Positions 31,369 through 42,813 of a stretch of 64,000 nt of DNA are shown piece after piece. A model generated the notes under the pieces. That model saw nothing but the letters and a program-made list of their open reading frames with translations, was not told the origin of the DNA and made no database searches. Numbering within the stretch: position 1 is the stretch's first letter; every line of letters starts with the position of its first letter. This DNA comes from UBA6489 sp942490775 (GTDB taxonomy: Bacteria > Patescibacteriota > Gracilibacteria > BD1-5 > UBA6164): NCBI GenBank assembly GCA_942490775.1, contig CALNYL010000013.1:220688-284687 (forward strand), written 5' to 3'. Made by a program: the position numbers and the translations under genes.

Positions 31369-33100
31369 TTAACTAAAACCCACTTTGTAAATCCAACATC
31401 CTTTTATAAACTCCCTTTTGATGAATTAACTCCTTATGATTTCACTCCTCCTTAATCTTTCAATCCTCTATAACAAATATCTTATCAGCTTCCTTAACAG
31501 TTTGAAGTCTGTGAGCTATAATTATAACAGTTCTATCCTTAAACAAATTGTGCATCGCTTTTGTAATTAATTCCTCTGAAAAACTATCAAGAGCTGATGT
31601 TGGTTCATCTAGTATAATAATCGCAGGATTTTTTAGAAATATTCTAGCAATAGCAAGTCTCTGTTTTTCTCATCATGATAATTTTATTCATTTTTCTCAC
31701 ACTTCTGTTTCTAATCATTTTTCTAATCACTTTATCATATCATCAATTTGAGCTTTTTTTAGAGCTTCCCATATTATTTCATCATCATAATCATGATTAT
31801 CAGATAAGGCATATTCCATATTTTCTCTTATAGTTCAGTCAAATATTGCTGGGTCTTGTGATAAATAACCTATATGTTTATAAAAAGTCTTAATCTTTAA
31901 TTTCTTCAAATCCTGTCAATCAATTAAAACTTCTCATTTTTCGTAATCATAGAGTCTAAGAAGTATTTTAGTGATTGTACTTTTTCATCATCAGCTTTGT
32001 CAAACAAGAGCACTTTTCTTTCAAGCTAAAAATTCTAAATTAAAATCCTTAAAATTTCTTTTCATTTTCAATAAGAAAAAGTGATATTCTTTAGCTCTAT
32101 TTTTCACTTTTTACATTTATAATTTTCTTTTCAATTTTTTATTTCATCTGGTAAATTAATAAAATTTTTTAGTTTTATGTACTTTTCCCAAACTCTATTT
32201 ATAGAATTAATATTTATAATTGCATTTTCTAAAGGCTCCCGTAAAAGCCGAATATACCAAGTCAACATAACCAAATATGAAACACTATATTCTCATGTTT
32301 TAATAATTATTCATCATACTATGAGATATATAAATATTTCAAGAACTCTAACTATCAACTCTATAAGTTTATAAAAAGCTTCATTTGCTACATCAACCTT
32401 AATTCAATATCCTGCTGCCTTTTTTAAATGACCTGAACTCTTCCTTAATTCAAAATCCTTTCTTCCGTATAGCTTTATAGTCAACTGCTCCATAATTATT
32501 TTTACTTTACTTCTACCATCTTCTTCCCACACTTTTTGCTCTAGTTTATTATACTTTTTTATGTATTTTCTCAGGAAATATACTGATACTGAAAGTAGTA
32601 TAATTGCTATTATTATTATGTATAATAACTCAGGAATATAGTATGATAATATTCAAATAATAATAGTTCATCTAAAAATTACATCTGTAATTATTTTAGT
32701 AAACTTAGCAAAAATATCTACCTCAGCATGTGTTCACGATTCCAGTCTAGTTAGTAGTTTTCATGTTCACACATCTAATACATTTTTATAGTTCTTTTCC
32801 AAAATAAGTTTTCTATAATATTTATTTTTTTCTACATATAAATAAAGCCATAATCTGGTTTGATAATAATTAGATAATAGTGTTATACTGACTGCCAAAA
32901 AGGGTAAATATTGCTAACATCCAAATTGAATTATATAGTTCTTCTAAGCTTCACTTTAACTCAACAACTTCAAGTATCTTTCTTGTTAAAGTAGGAAGAT
33001 ATAAAAGAATTAAACCAAGTAAAGATCTTGTTATAAGTGAAAGGTAAAAATCCTTTTTCACAAATTTATAATTTTTTAATATTTCTATAATTGCTTTCAT
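31369..33100 (-). CDS. ABC exporter 1 (TMD-NBD), third gene of AbiE module 1 (two frameshifts)
   Basis: Fused membrane and ATPase domains of the MsbA/MdlB type. N-terminal transmembrane part starts MKAIIEILKNYKFVKKDFYL; NBD has Walker A VGQSGGGKSTITKI, Q-loop GYLSQDPAIFDG, signature LSGGEKQRLAIAR, Walker B AIIILDEPTSALDS and H-loop AHRLQTVKEADK. Frameshifts near 32915 (TFL/AVSITLL) and 32065 (before FKDFNLEFLAGKK). Starts 14 nt after the AbiEii-1 stop. It differs from exporters 2-5 in signature (GGEKQ for GGQKQ) and lacks their conserved loop. Substrate unknown. Confidence 0.8.
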
Positions 33101-33114
33101 AATTTTTTTATTTT

Positions 33115-33819
33115 CTATAAATAAGTACTTAATAAAAATACAGTTTCTCTGACTAAATTTTCTTTAATCCACTTTTTTTTCTTATCTTCTACAACTATTC
33201 CAAGTCAATCTAATATATTATAATTAGGTCAAAGACCATTTATAAACTCTATAACTTCCTGAATATAAAAGGTAAACGATTTTCATGTTACACTCTCTAT
33301 TCTTTCTTTATTTATCAGCATATTTTTACTAACTATAAAATGAATATCATAAATATCCCTGTTAGCTGTTTTATTTCTTCATAATAATGCTAAAAATTTA
33401 TTAGCACACATATCTTCAAGTTTCATAACATTAAAATCTATTCACATCAATGTTTTTGCCTCAGCTTCTCAGGTAACTCATCTTTTATTTATTTCTACCT
33501 TTATATTATAATCTATTTTTGAGTATGATAAAAGTCAAAATATAGTATATCTTTTTACAATCAAACTTTTCACATCTCAATGCTTTTTTAGTATTTCTCA
33601 TACTCTTTTCAAAATATCATCTTCATCAACATTGTTTTCTGATAAATCAAAATCTAAATCAGTAGAAAATCTATCCAAACCATAAAATAATAATAAAGCG
33701 GTTCCTCATTTAAATACAAGATTTCTTCACAAAACAGGGTCTTTTGAAAAATCAAATAATATTCTAAGAAGATAGCTTTTATGCCTAGACATATCTAGTC
33801 TTGAAATTACTGCATTCAT
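33115..33819 (-). CDS. AbiEii-type nucleotidyltransferase toxin, module 1
   Basis: Intact 234 codons. The core VFKGGTALLLFYGLDRFSTD then LDFDLSEN holds the GG-x(n)-DxD nucleotidyltransferase motif of AbiEii/AbiGii toxins; later KLEDMCANKFLALLGRNKTA and NRDIYDIHFIVSKN are also family-typical. These enzymes add nucleotides to tRNA or other targets and act as the toxin of type IV toxin-antitoxin systems. Start overlaps the AbiEi-1 stop by 13 nt; ABC exporter 1 follows after 14 nt, so the three are probably one transcript. An active site appears intact. Confidence 0.85.
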
Positions 33820-34382
33820 TTTTTTGTATAAGTTAGTACTAAGTTTTCAAGTTTCCTAGAATTATATATCTTCATCAATTCTTTTACTTTTTCAAAATCT
33901 ATATCATCTAAATTATCAAAATATGTTTCTCAAAAAATATAAAGAGTATCTAAAAAAGCTCTTTCCTTTGAAGCTATAGAATAATTATTTTTTACTTCTA
34001 TTCACTCAGGATTAAATAACAAATCATCTTTTAGTTTTTTCAAAACTATATCAAACTCAGTCATCTTTTTTGTATCACTTTTTTTATATGCTAAATAAAT
34101 ATTATTTTCATATTGAAATATAATTTTGTGATAATAAAGAGCAAAAAAAAAAAAATATAACTAGGTGAATAAATCTTATTTGCAAGTTCAAATTTATGAT
34201 AGTTTTTTTCATCTAATAGAGTAAATTCATTTAGCTACATTTGTAAGTATTCATTTCTTTTCATAAAAAGATATTCTATTTCTTAGATACCCATCAGAAC
34301 TATGCTTTATAAAATGAGAAAGCTCACTTACACTAAAAAGTGTTTGTTTATTTTGAATAAGTTCAATTTTTTTTTGATTCAT
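33807..34382 (-). CDS. AbiEi-type antitoxin, module 1 (two compensating indels)
   Basis: MNQKKIELIQNKQTLFSVSE and LSHFIKHSSDGYLRNRISFY form the winged-helix N-terminus; KGILTNVAKGIYSIRGKK and ALYYHKIIFQYENNIYLAY, then SIASKERAFLDTLYIFGETY fit the AbiEi C-terminal antitoxin domain. The reading frame shifts near 34215 (A7) and returns near 34150 (A13), so start and stop share a frame. Stop overlaps AbiEii-1. AbiEi represses its own operon and neutralises AbiEii without direct contact in known type IV systems. Confidence 0.75.
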
Positions 34383-34497
34383 ATACTGTATGTAATACTA
34401 TAGTGTTATATGTAGTATACAATATAAAGTGATTTTTTGCAAACTTTTAAATAGTTTATTTCCCCTTCCTTAGCAAGGAGGGAGCTAGGGAGTGGTT

Positions 34498-36350
34498 TTA
34501 AAACCCACTCTGCAAATCCAACATTCTCTTATAAATTCCCTTCTCCTTAACCAACTCCTTATGATTTCACTCCTCAACCACTTTACCTCATTCTATAACA
34601 AATATCTTATCTGCATGCTTTACCGTTTGCAGTCTGTGAGCTATTATTATAACTGTTCTATCTTTAAACAGATTGTGCATAGCTTTTGTGATTAGTTCTT
34701 CCGAGAAACTGTCTAGTGCTGAGGTTGGTTCATCCAAAATAATTATTTTCGGATCCTTTAAAAATATCTTTGCAATTGCTAGTCTTTGTTTTTGTCATCA
34801 CGATAATCTTATTCATCTTTCTCATATTTCTGTGTTTATTCATTCTGGCAATTCTTTTATAAATTCACATTTTGCTAATTTTATTACTTTTTCTATTTTA
34901 TCGTCTATAGTTAGACCTCTCTCCTGAATCCTCTCCCCTTGTCAGGGGAAAGGGGCTACAATTTGTTCCTCTTTCTCCTGAGAAGGAGAAAGAATTCAAG
35001 ATAGAGGTTTGTTTGTGACTATTGCATAAGTTAAATTTTCTAAGATAGTTCAATCAAACACAGAAGGATCTTGAGTAAGATATCATATTTCCTGATAATA
35101 ACTTTTTAGTGATAACTCACTTAATTTTTGTCAATCAATCTCAATGTCTCAACTTTCAGCTTTTATATATCAAGCTATTAATTTTACTAGTGTTGATTTT
35201 CCTCATCCACTTGCTCAAACCATGGCTGTGATTTTTTCTCAGGGGATTTTTAGATTAAAATTTTCAAAAACTTTATTATTTTCACTATATCAGAATGTAA
35301 TATTTTTTATTTCTATTTTTCAAGACTTATGTTTGAAATTAGTTCATGTTTCATATCTTGACATATAAGTAGTGAGATCAAAAAAATCCCACATTTTTTC
35401 TATAGAAGTGAAATCTTTTGTAAAGTCTTTAAAAAATGTTATTGAATTAAGTATTGATGAAGTTAAAACAGTAAGTATACCAAAAATTCATACAAAAGTT
35501 GAAATGCTAATATTTCATTCAAATATCTCTAATCCTAAGTAAAAAACAATAAAAACTTGTACCCAAATGACAAATCATCATGGTATTCTGAAAAATAAAT
35601 ATACATATAGAGCCATTTGTCTATTCATTTTCATCATTTTTCTATTAGTTTTATCTAAACTAATAATTTCATCACTTATTTTTCAAGTTTGCAAAATTTC
35701 AAATTTATTCATTATGATTTTTACAATCTTCTCAAACATAAATATGCCGATAATCCTCCCTTTTTTTTCTATGCTTCAAGGTATAACTATTTATAAATAC
35801 TCAAACCACATGTATTAATAAATAAATTATAAAAAATAAAATTCAATATGCCATTTTAAGAGATAATATCATATAACTAGCAAATAAAAACTAAAATTAT
35901 AATCTGGAAGAAGTTAAATATAAATGTATTTAGAGTTAATGCCCAAATATCCATTCATTTATCTATCAATGCTGTTAATTTTCAAGTTCATAGTTTTTCT
36001 ATTTCATTGTTATCAAGTTTGATAAATTTTGAAATATATTCTTTATGTATAACTTCTCTAAATATTCATATATCCTCAACCCATCACCATTTTTTAACGA
36101 TAACTTCTAATATCTCATAGATAATGTTTGCTATTATGTAGTATATAATAAGATCTATAAATAGTTCTTTATTATAACTTTCTATACTTGATATTATATT
36201 CTTTATAAAATAAATATGAACAATAGGCATTGCTCAATATATAAAATACTTTGTACATGATCTTAAAGTAACTAATTTATTTCATTTTGCTACAGTTGGA
36301 GCAAAAAATCTTTTTACTTCCTCAAAAAATGTTCTTTTTTTTGTTTTCAT
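34498..36350 (-). CDS. ABC exporter 2, third gene of AbiE module 2 (frameshifts; contains palindromic insert)
   Basis: MKTKKRTFFEEVKRFFAPTV starts the membrane domain; NBD has Walker A MVGASGGGKSTLVKLIA, Q-loop GYLTQDPSVFDG, signature RLSGGQKQRLAIAK, Walker B IIILDEPTSALDS and H-loop. Between ENLTYAIVTNKPLS and ERGLTIDDKIEKVIKLAKC about 30 residues (from positions 34914-35009) come from a genomic palindrome. Shifts near 35865 and 35730 break the membrane domain. Starts 6 nt after the AbiEii-2 stop. Confidence 0.8.
34914..35009. repeat. Palindromic element embedded in frame in ABC exporter 2
   Basis: Two nested palindromes (ACCTCTCTCCTGAATCC, CTCCCCTTGTCAGGGGAAAGG and TTTCTCCTGAGAAGGAGAAA, TTCAAGATAGAGGTT) of the family seen between genes elsewhere. 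Here it is translated without a stop because its TGA codons read as Gly. Confidence 0.75.
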
Positions 36351-36356
36351 TTTATT

Positions 36357-37019
36357 TTATTTTAATAGTTTAAATTTTAATTTTTGTATCAACTCAGATA
36401 TAAGTTTATTTTTTGTAAAATTCTTTTGCTCTAAATCCAAAACTTCTCCTAATCAATCAAGAATTTTATAGTTTTTAGGTAAAATTTCTAATTTTTTTAT
36501 AACTTCAGAAAATAACTCTTCTTTTGTTTTTTTTGTTCTTTCATACAATACTTCTTCATTTATACCCCACATATTTTTTAGAAAAAAATACACATCATAA
36601 ATATCTCTATTAAGAAATCTATCTGACAATGCAACTAATTTATTTGCAAACATAGTTTCTTTATTCTGAACTTTTATATCAGTACCAAAAAAATTTACAA
36701 TCTTGTAATTATTTTCAACACTAAAATTCCTTGATAGTTCTATTTTAATATTATAATCCTTTTTTCAATATGAAAGAATTAACCTTTTTTGTCATTCTTT
36801 TATTTTTCAATACCTATTTAAAATCTGTATAAGCTTAAAATCAAGATCATCATCTTTTCAAATTAAATCAAAATCTAAATCTGTAGAAAACCTATCTAAT
36901 CAATATAAAAAATAAGCACAAGTTCATCACTTAAAAGCAAGTACTTTTCTCAAATCTCAGTTATAAATATCTTTTAAGATATTGTACATAATCTCTCTAT
37001 GTTTCTCTTTATTTAGCAT
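36357..37019 (-). CDS. AbiEii-type nucleotidyltransferase toxin, module 2
   Basis: Intact 220 codons. Core VLAFKGGTCAYFLYGLDRFS then TDLDFDLIGKDDDLDF carries the GG...DLDFDL motif; FANKLVALSDRFLNRDIYDV matches the second conserved block. Only moderately similar to AbiEii-1. Overlaps the AbiEi-2 stop by 11 nt and is followed 6 nt later by ABC exporter 2, the same gene order and spacing as module 1. Confidence 0.87.
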
Positions 37020-37584
37020 TTTTTATTAATTTCTTAATTTCTAAAACAACTCTTTTATTATAAATTTTTGAAATCTCTTCTAATCTTTTAAAATTCACTC
37101 ATGATAAATCATCAAAATAATAATTCTTTGTAAGATATAGCCTGTCGCAAATTGCTCTTTCGACTGAGGCAATACTATAATTTCATTTATTAATAATTCA
37201 AATAGGGTCAAGGAGAATTGAGTCTTTTATCTTTAAAAAAGAAATACTTTTTCAAAGTACTTCTTTTTTTACAGTATTATCAGAAGCAAGGAAAATATTT
37301 TCCCCATAGTGCTGGAATATAACAGCTTCTTTTTTTAGTATTGTCTCAAATGAAATATATGATTTTTTTCTTAGCTTACAAGCAAGTTCAAATATATCAA
37401 CTTCTCTATCAACTAATCCCCAAATACCATAGTGTAAGTTTCTTAGGAGTCATTTTTGTTTTCATCTCGATAGATAATTTCTGATAGTGTTTTCATTATC
37501 AGTATCTAATAGTAATTTTAGATCATTTACAGTAAAAACTGTTTTTTGAGATCTTAGAAGTTTTAGAAAATTCATAGATGTCAT
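37009..37584 (-). CDS. AbiEi-type antitoxin, module 2
   Basis: Intact 191 codons. MTSMNFLKLLRSQKTVFTVN and TIRNYLSRGKQKGLLRNLHY form a winged-helix, with GIWGLVDREVDIFELACKLR; then SYISFETILKKEAVIFQHYG and SIASVERAICDRLYLTKNYY match the AbiEi C-terminal domain. First gene of a three-gene unit AbiEi-AbiEii-ABC. The AT-rich 128 bp upstream (37585-37712) should hold the promoter; I see no clear operator. Confidence 0.82.
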
Positions 37585-37712
37585 TTATATATAATATACA
37601 TATGCAATTATATTAATGATATTATAATGTTTTGCAATTTTTTTATTTAAATTACAATATTGTTTTGGATCTTATTATGTATTAATATTTAATGTTTAGA
37701 AAATTTACTATT

Positions 37713-38261
37713 TTATCCTGCAAGATTATATTCAGTTGTAAATACTTCAATTAATCAATAAATCATGAATACAATATATGATATATTAAATAACCAAAAC
37801 ATAGTATTATAAAAAATATTTTTTACATTATATTTTTCTCTTTTTCTATATAATATTACAAAGACAAAGAAAAATATAATGACAATAAATATTAATAATA
37901 TCAAAACATAAGGATTTTTATTTCTGAAGTTATACAGAGCCTCATCCGCAGAATCTCAAGAACAAAGATATGGTGCTCAACATGAAAGGTCATCTATAAA
38001 ACTTAATATATGTAAACTAACAAAAAAAATCTGGGTTGGTAATACAAAAAAACATACTTTCCAACCTCATGACTTTAACTCTTTTAAGCCTCCAAAAACA
38101 ATTATTCCTGTAAAAAAAAGAAATATTCATAGTATAGAATAATTTATTGTATAATAAAAACTTATTAATAACAAAGAAAATAATAAAAATCAAAGATAAT
38201 ACCAAGGATTTTGAAATATTTCTCTTAATCTACTAATGTTTTGTAATTTATTTTTTTTCAT
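37713..38261 (-). CDS. Four-helix membrane protein next to ABC exporter 3
   Basis: Intact 182 codons with UGA=Gly. Hydrophobic helices: YYLGFLLFSLLLISFYYTI, LGIFLFFTGIIVFGGLKEL, VCFFVLPTQIFFVSLHIL, then a Cys-containing loop (DDLSCGAPYLCSGDSADEAL) and VLILLIFIVIIFFFVFVILY and a final helix. Lies 69 bp downstream of ABC exporter 3 in the same direction and may be an exporter partner or immunity-like protein. No family recognised. Confidence 0.6.
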
Positions 38262-38330
38262 AATAAAAATATATCAAATAAAATTTTTCAAATGAGATTT
38301 TACTGATTTTTGTATAAAAGTAAAAAAATA

Positions 38331-40175
38331 TTAAAACCCACTCTGTAAATCCAACATCCTCTTATAAATACCTTTTTCCTTCACCAAGCTCCTTATGATT
38401 TCATTCCTCAACAACCTTTCCTCACTCTATCACAAAAATCTTATCTGCATGCTTAACTGTCTGCAATCTATGAGCTATTATTATAACTGTTCTATTTCTA
38501 AATAGATTGTGCATTGCTTTTGTAATCAACTCTTCTGAAAAACTATCTAATGCAGATGTTGGTTCGTCTAGAATTATTATCTTTGGGTCTTTTAGAAATA
38601 TTTTTGCAATTGCAAGTCTTTGCTTTTGACCTCAAGACAATCTAACTCATCTTTCTCATATTTCAGTATTTATTCATTCTGGCAATTCTTTTATAAATTC
38701 ACACTTTGCTAATTTTATGGCTTGTTTTATTTTTTCGTCTATAGTTAAACCTCTCTCCTGAATCTTCTCCTCTTGTCAAGGTAAAGGGGCTACAATTTGC
38801 TCCTCTTTCTCCTGAGAAGGAGAAAGAATTCAAGATAGAGGTTTGTCTGTGGCTATTGCATAAGTTAAATTTTCTAAGATAGTTCAATCAAATACAGAAG
38901 GATCTTGAGTAAGATATCACACCTCTTTATAATAACTTTTCAAAGCCACCTCATTAAGCTTTTGTCAATCAACTATAACATCTCAAGCATCAGGTTTTAT
39001 ATAAGCACTAATAAGCTTAACCAAAGTACTCTTTCCTCATCCACTCGCTCAAACCATTGCTGTAACCTTTTCTCATGATATCTTTAAACTAAAATCATCA
39101 AAAACTTTTTCTTTTTTATTATATCAATAAGTTAATCATTTTAGCTTTATATCTCACTTTTTATACTTAAAATCTTTTTTACCTTCATGTAAATCCATAG
39201 AAGGCTTTTCATCAAAGAAATTCCAGAGTCTTTCCACTTCTACAAATCTCTTACTAAAATCTACATAAATATTTAAAAAACTATTTAATATTTGTTCTAA
39301 CACATAAGCAATGAACATAAGTGCCATAAATTCTCAAAAATCAATAGTATTATTATACAATCCGAAAACAAACAATATAATTATAAACAACTTACTTCCA
39401 TCCACCAAAATCCTAACTAACAAACGAATAAAAATTTCTAAATTACCAATACTATGATTCAAAGAAATATTATAGTTCAAACTATCGGTTATCTTCTGAG
39501 TCTCATTTCATTGTTTATCATTTTGCAAAACCTCAAACTTACTCATAAGAATCTTTACCAACTTTTTAGTAATACTTATATTTGCTTCTCTTCTAAGAAT
39601 TCTATAACTTCTAGCCTTTTTCTGTACTAAAACAGTCAAGAAAAAAATCAACACAGAAACAAAAAACACATTTATAGAATAATAGACATTTATCATTCAT
39701 ATAAAAATAATAGAAAATAACACAGTAATTATACTAGGTATTACTTCTATAAAAAAATTAACAAGCAAATAAACCCAAGCCTTCATTCATCAATCAATCA
39801 TAGCTATCAACTTTCAAGTTCATTGTTTTTCTGCTTCATTATTATCAAGATGAAGGAAATCATCTATATATTTTCTATACATATACTTTCTAAACTTTGG
39901 AAAAATAGTTGCATGTGTAGAGTTTCTAAACACTATCATTATTACATAATTTAATATTACCAAAAAAACAAAATATAAAATCAAAGGCTTTATTTCATTT
40001 ACCAATCAATCACTTAATTTATTTGTTATATCCTTTATCAAATTAACTGACAATAAAATCACGACACTACTAACAATAGCAGGAATAAGAGCTATATAGA
40101 TATCTTTTTATAATAAAAAACAGGCTCAAAAAAATCTTTTACCACCTTAAAAAATGTTTTTCTCTTTTTATTCAT
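38331..40175 (-). CDS. ABC exporter 3 (frameshifts; contains palindromic insert)
   Basis: Paralog of exporter 2. MNKKRKTFFKVVKDFFEPVF start; membrane domain RDIYIALIPAIVSSVVILLS... after a shift near 40105 (AAAAAG run); NBD with Walker A MVGASGGGKSTLVKLIS, Q-loop GYLTQDPSVFDG, signature RLSGGQKQRLAIAK, Walker B IIILDEPTSALDS. A second shift (extra G near 38393) breaks the last 20 residues. The same palindrome-derived stretch as in exporter 2 is present at 38749-38844. The HD gene ends 18 nt upstream. Confidence 0.8.
38749..38844. repeat. Palindromic element embedded in frame in ABC exporter 3
   Basis: Same element and same position in the protein as in exporter 2, with small differences (CTCCTCTTGTCAAGG), so insertion preceded duplication or the region was homogenised by gene conversion. 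Exporter 4 has AGENVDEEKIEKAIKLAKCE at this point and no insert. Confidence 0.75.
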
Positions 40176-40193
40176 AAATAAAATCTTAATTAA

Positions 40194-40701
40194 TTATTTT
40201 TCTAAATCATATGATAAAACCTCATCAACTCTTTTAAATATTTCATCATTCCAATTATTAGGCTTATACCTTTGTATAAATTTTGCTAGACGCTGACATC
40301 TAGCTATCTGACTAAAATTTATTTCACTTACATAAAAAATAAAATTATCATATACATCAGCCATTTTTATAATTAATGCATCTTCTCAATAAGAAACACA
40401 TCTCTTTATAACATCTTCGTTTTCCATACCCTTTTCCTTTGAATTTACTAAAACTATTTCTAAAATATCTTCTCAATATTTTTCCTTTATAAAATCCTTA
40501 GGCATTGTTGTATCCTCTATTGCATCATGCAATAATCCAGCTATTTGTAAATCCTCAGAATATCAATTATTATACAAATAAGTTCAAACCCTGATACTAT
40601 GAAACAAAGAAGGCTTTTTTTGATCTTCTTTAGGATAGTATTCTACTAAACTCCTCAAAGCTCTTTCAAATTTAAATCAGTATAATAAAAAATACCCCCA
40701 T
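40194..40701 (-). CDS. HD-domain phosphohydrolase, small alarmone hydrolase-like
   Basis: About 165 codons. SLFHSIRVGTYLYNNG (first His), LQIAGLLHDAIEDTTMPKDF (HD with the ED pair typical of SpoT/MESH1-type ppGpp hydrolases), LVNSKEKGMENEDVIKRCVS and ALIIKMADVYDNF (final Asp). Ends KRVDEVLSYDLEK at TAA 40194. The start is unclear: ATG 40701 becomes in frame only if a T6 run near 40690 is one base too long. Lies between ABC exporters 4 and 3, 18 nt before exporter 3. Likely hydrolyses (p)ppGpp-like nucleotides. Confidence 0.65.
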
Positions 40702-42444
40702 TTAAAATCCGCTCTGTAAATCCAACATCCTCTTATAAATTCCTTTCTTTTTCACCAACTCCTTATGATTTCACTCCTCAACCACTTTACCTCATTCTAT
40801 AACAAATATCTTATCCGCATGTTTTACTGTCTGCAACCTATGAGCAATAATTATTACAGTCCTTCACTTAAACAAATTATGCATAGCCTTTGTTATAAGC
40901 TCCTCTGAAAAGCTATCCAAAGCAGAAGTTGGCTCATCCAATATAATAATATTCGGATTTTTTAAAAATATCTTGGCAATAGCAAGTCTCTGTCTTTGTC
41001 ATCAACTAAGCCTCATTCCTCTTTCTCAAATCTCAGTATTTATTCCATAAGGTAAACCTTTTATAAATTCACATTTTGCTAATTTTATAGCCTTCTCTAT
41101 TTTTTCCTCATCCACATTTTCACCTGCAGCATAAATCAAATTCTCCAAAATAGTTCAATCAAAAACAGAAGGTTCCTGAGTTAAATATCATATTTCTTTA
41201 TAATAACTCTTCAAAGAAACCTCACTAAGCTTCTGTCAATCAACTAAAATTTCTCCAAAATTAGGACTAATATAAACAGAAATTAATTTAACCAATGTAG
41301 ACTTTCATCATCAGCTATTTCAAACTAATGCTGTAACCTTTCATCACTTTATTTCTAAACCGAAATCATTAAGCACATCATTATTATAACTATATCAAAA
41401 AGTTATATTTTTTAATTCAATATCTCACTTTTTATATTTAAAGTTTTTTCATGTTTCATATCATTCTATTTTTAGTATTATCAAAAAAATCCCACATTTT
41501 TCAATTTTTTGTAAATTTATGGGTAAAATCAGAATAAAAAATCATTGAGTTTATTATTACATTATTCATTATTGTTAATATTCAGAATAATCATACAAAC
41601 AAAGAAAATTCAGCATTTCATAAAATAACTTGATATCACAAAAATGTAAATATTAGAATTTTTACTGTATTTATAAAAATAGATGGAGTATAAAAGAACC
41701 AATGTGTTGGTGTTGCCATATTCATACTTTCCCTTAATATACCATAATTTATCACATTTATATTTTTTAATTCTTTTTCTATTTGTCATGTTTGTAATAT
41801 CTCAAATTTTGACATCAAAACTTTAACCAGCTGTCATGTGTAATTATTCCAAACATCTTGTCTTTTTCTTCTGAATTTAAGAGATTTGTTATTAAAATAT
41901 TCTCAAGCAATATGAACTAGTATGTATAAAATAATAAAAACAAGAGAAGCCCAAATATTTACAGTTCAAATCATATAGATAGTAAATAGTAATGTAAAAA
42001 CAACTTTAAAAATATTTTCTGTTGTTTTATCTAGAAGCAAAGCCCAAGTATCCATCCTGTTCCTATTATAGAAACCAATTTTCCAGTTCAAAATTTTTCA
42101 GTTTTAGTATTTGAAAGCTTAACAAATTCATCTAAGTAATAATTGTGAATAGGTTTTCTAAAAATATTTACAGTACCTAGGTATCACCATGTTCTTGTAT
42201 AAAATGCCAATATGTAATTTAAAATAACAAAAATACTATAAATTATTATAATGATAATAAAAGTTTCTTTATTTTTGTCTTCAATTGTTTCTGTGATTTT
42301 CTGAGCAAAAAATACATGCATTAATGGTGCTATTGCCCAAATACTATAAAATACAAACGACTTGAGAGTTACTACTTTATCTTCAAGATAGGGTTTCGTA
42401 AACCTTTTTGCTATTTCTAAAAATGTTCTTTCCTTAGTTTGCAT
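40702..42444 (-). CDS. ABC exporter 4 (two frameshifts)
   Basis: MQTKERTFLEIAKRFTKPYL start with six membrane segments broken by a shift near 42055; a second shift near 41470 precedes the NBD. NBD: Walker A LVGNSGGGKSTLVKLIS, Q-loop GYLTQEPSVFDG, signature MRLSGGQRQRLAIAK, Walker B IIILDEPTSALDS, H-loop IIIAHRLQTVKHADK. The loop before the signature is short (YAAGENVDEEKIEKAIK), giving an ancestral comparator for exporters 2 and 3. Confidence 0.8.
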
Positions 42445-42498
42445 AATTTTATATTATTAATACAATATAGACTATATTATTTTTATAAATTAAATCAA

Positions 42499-42744
42499 AT
42501 GTCTTCAGATATTTCTAAAATCCAATCTATCATATGACAAGGTAACCTTACTGTTAAACAATTAGTAATTAAAGAAAACTCTATACTACTTTCTATAGAG
42601 AACAACCAAAATTCAAATCTTACACTAGAGTTTAATAATACTACAAGTATTGAAATTCGTACATGAGCATATACCAATTTTCATTTAGTTGGCTTAGGAA
42701 TAGAAGATATCTGCAAACTATCAAATGAGTGGAAAAGAAATTAG
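42499..42744 (+). CDS. Small hypothetical protein, 81 aa
   Basis: MSSDISKIQSIIGQGNLTVK and QLVIKENSILLSIENNQNSN form alternating beta-like strands; ends at TAG 42742. The next frame continues SGKEIRVSSEDVDIFIFFFT, so the C-terminus may be shifted. Divergent from exporter 4, the only plus-strand gene in the exporter array. No family recognised. Confidence 0.4.
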
Positions 42745-42813
42745 AGTTTCTTCAGAAGATGTTGATATCTTTATTTTTTTTTTTACTGTTCCTCAAAAAA
42801 ATAATCTCTTAAA

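Noticed and set aside
36453..36653. Separate 66-aa protein
   Set aside because: It is the in-frame C-terminal part of the AbiEii-2 gene between two UGA-Gly codons, not a gene of its own.
37713..38261. Third member of the AbiE module
   Set aside because: Although beside AbiEi-2, it is a four-helix membrane protein with no AbiE motifs and is more likely part of the exporter 3 transcript.
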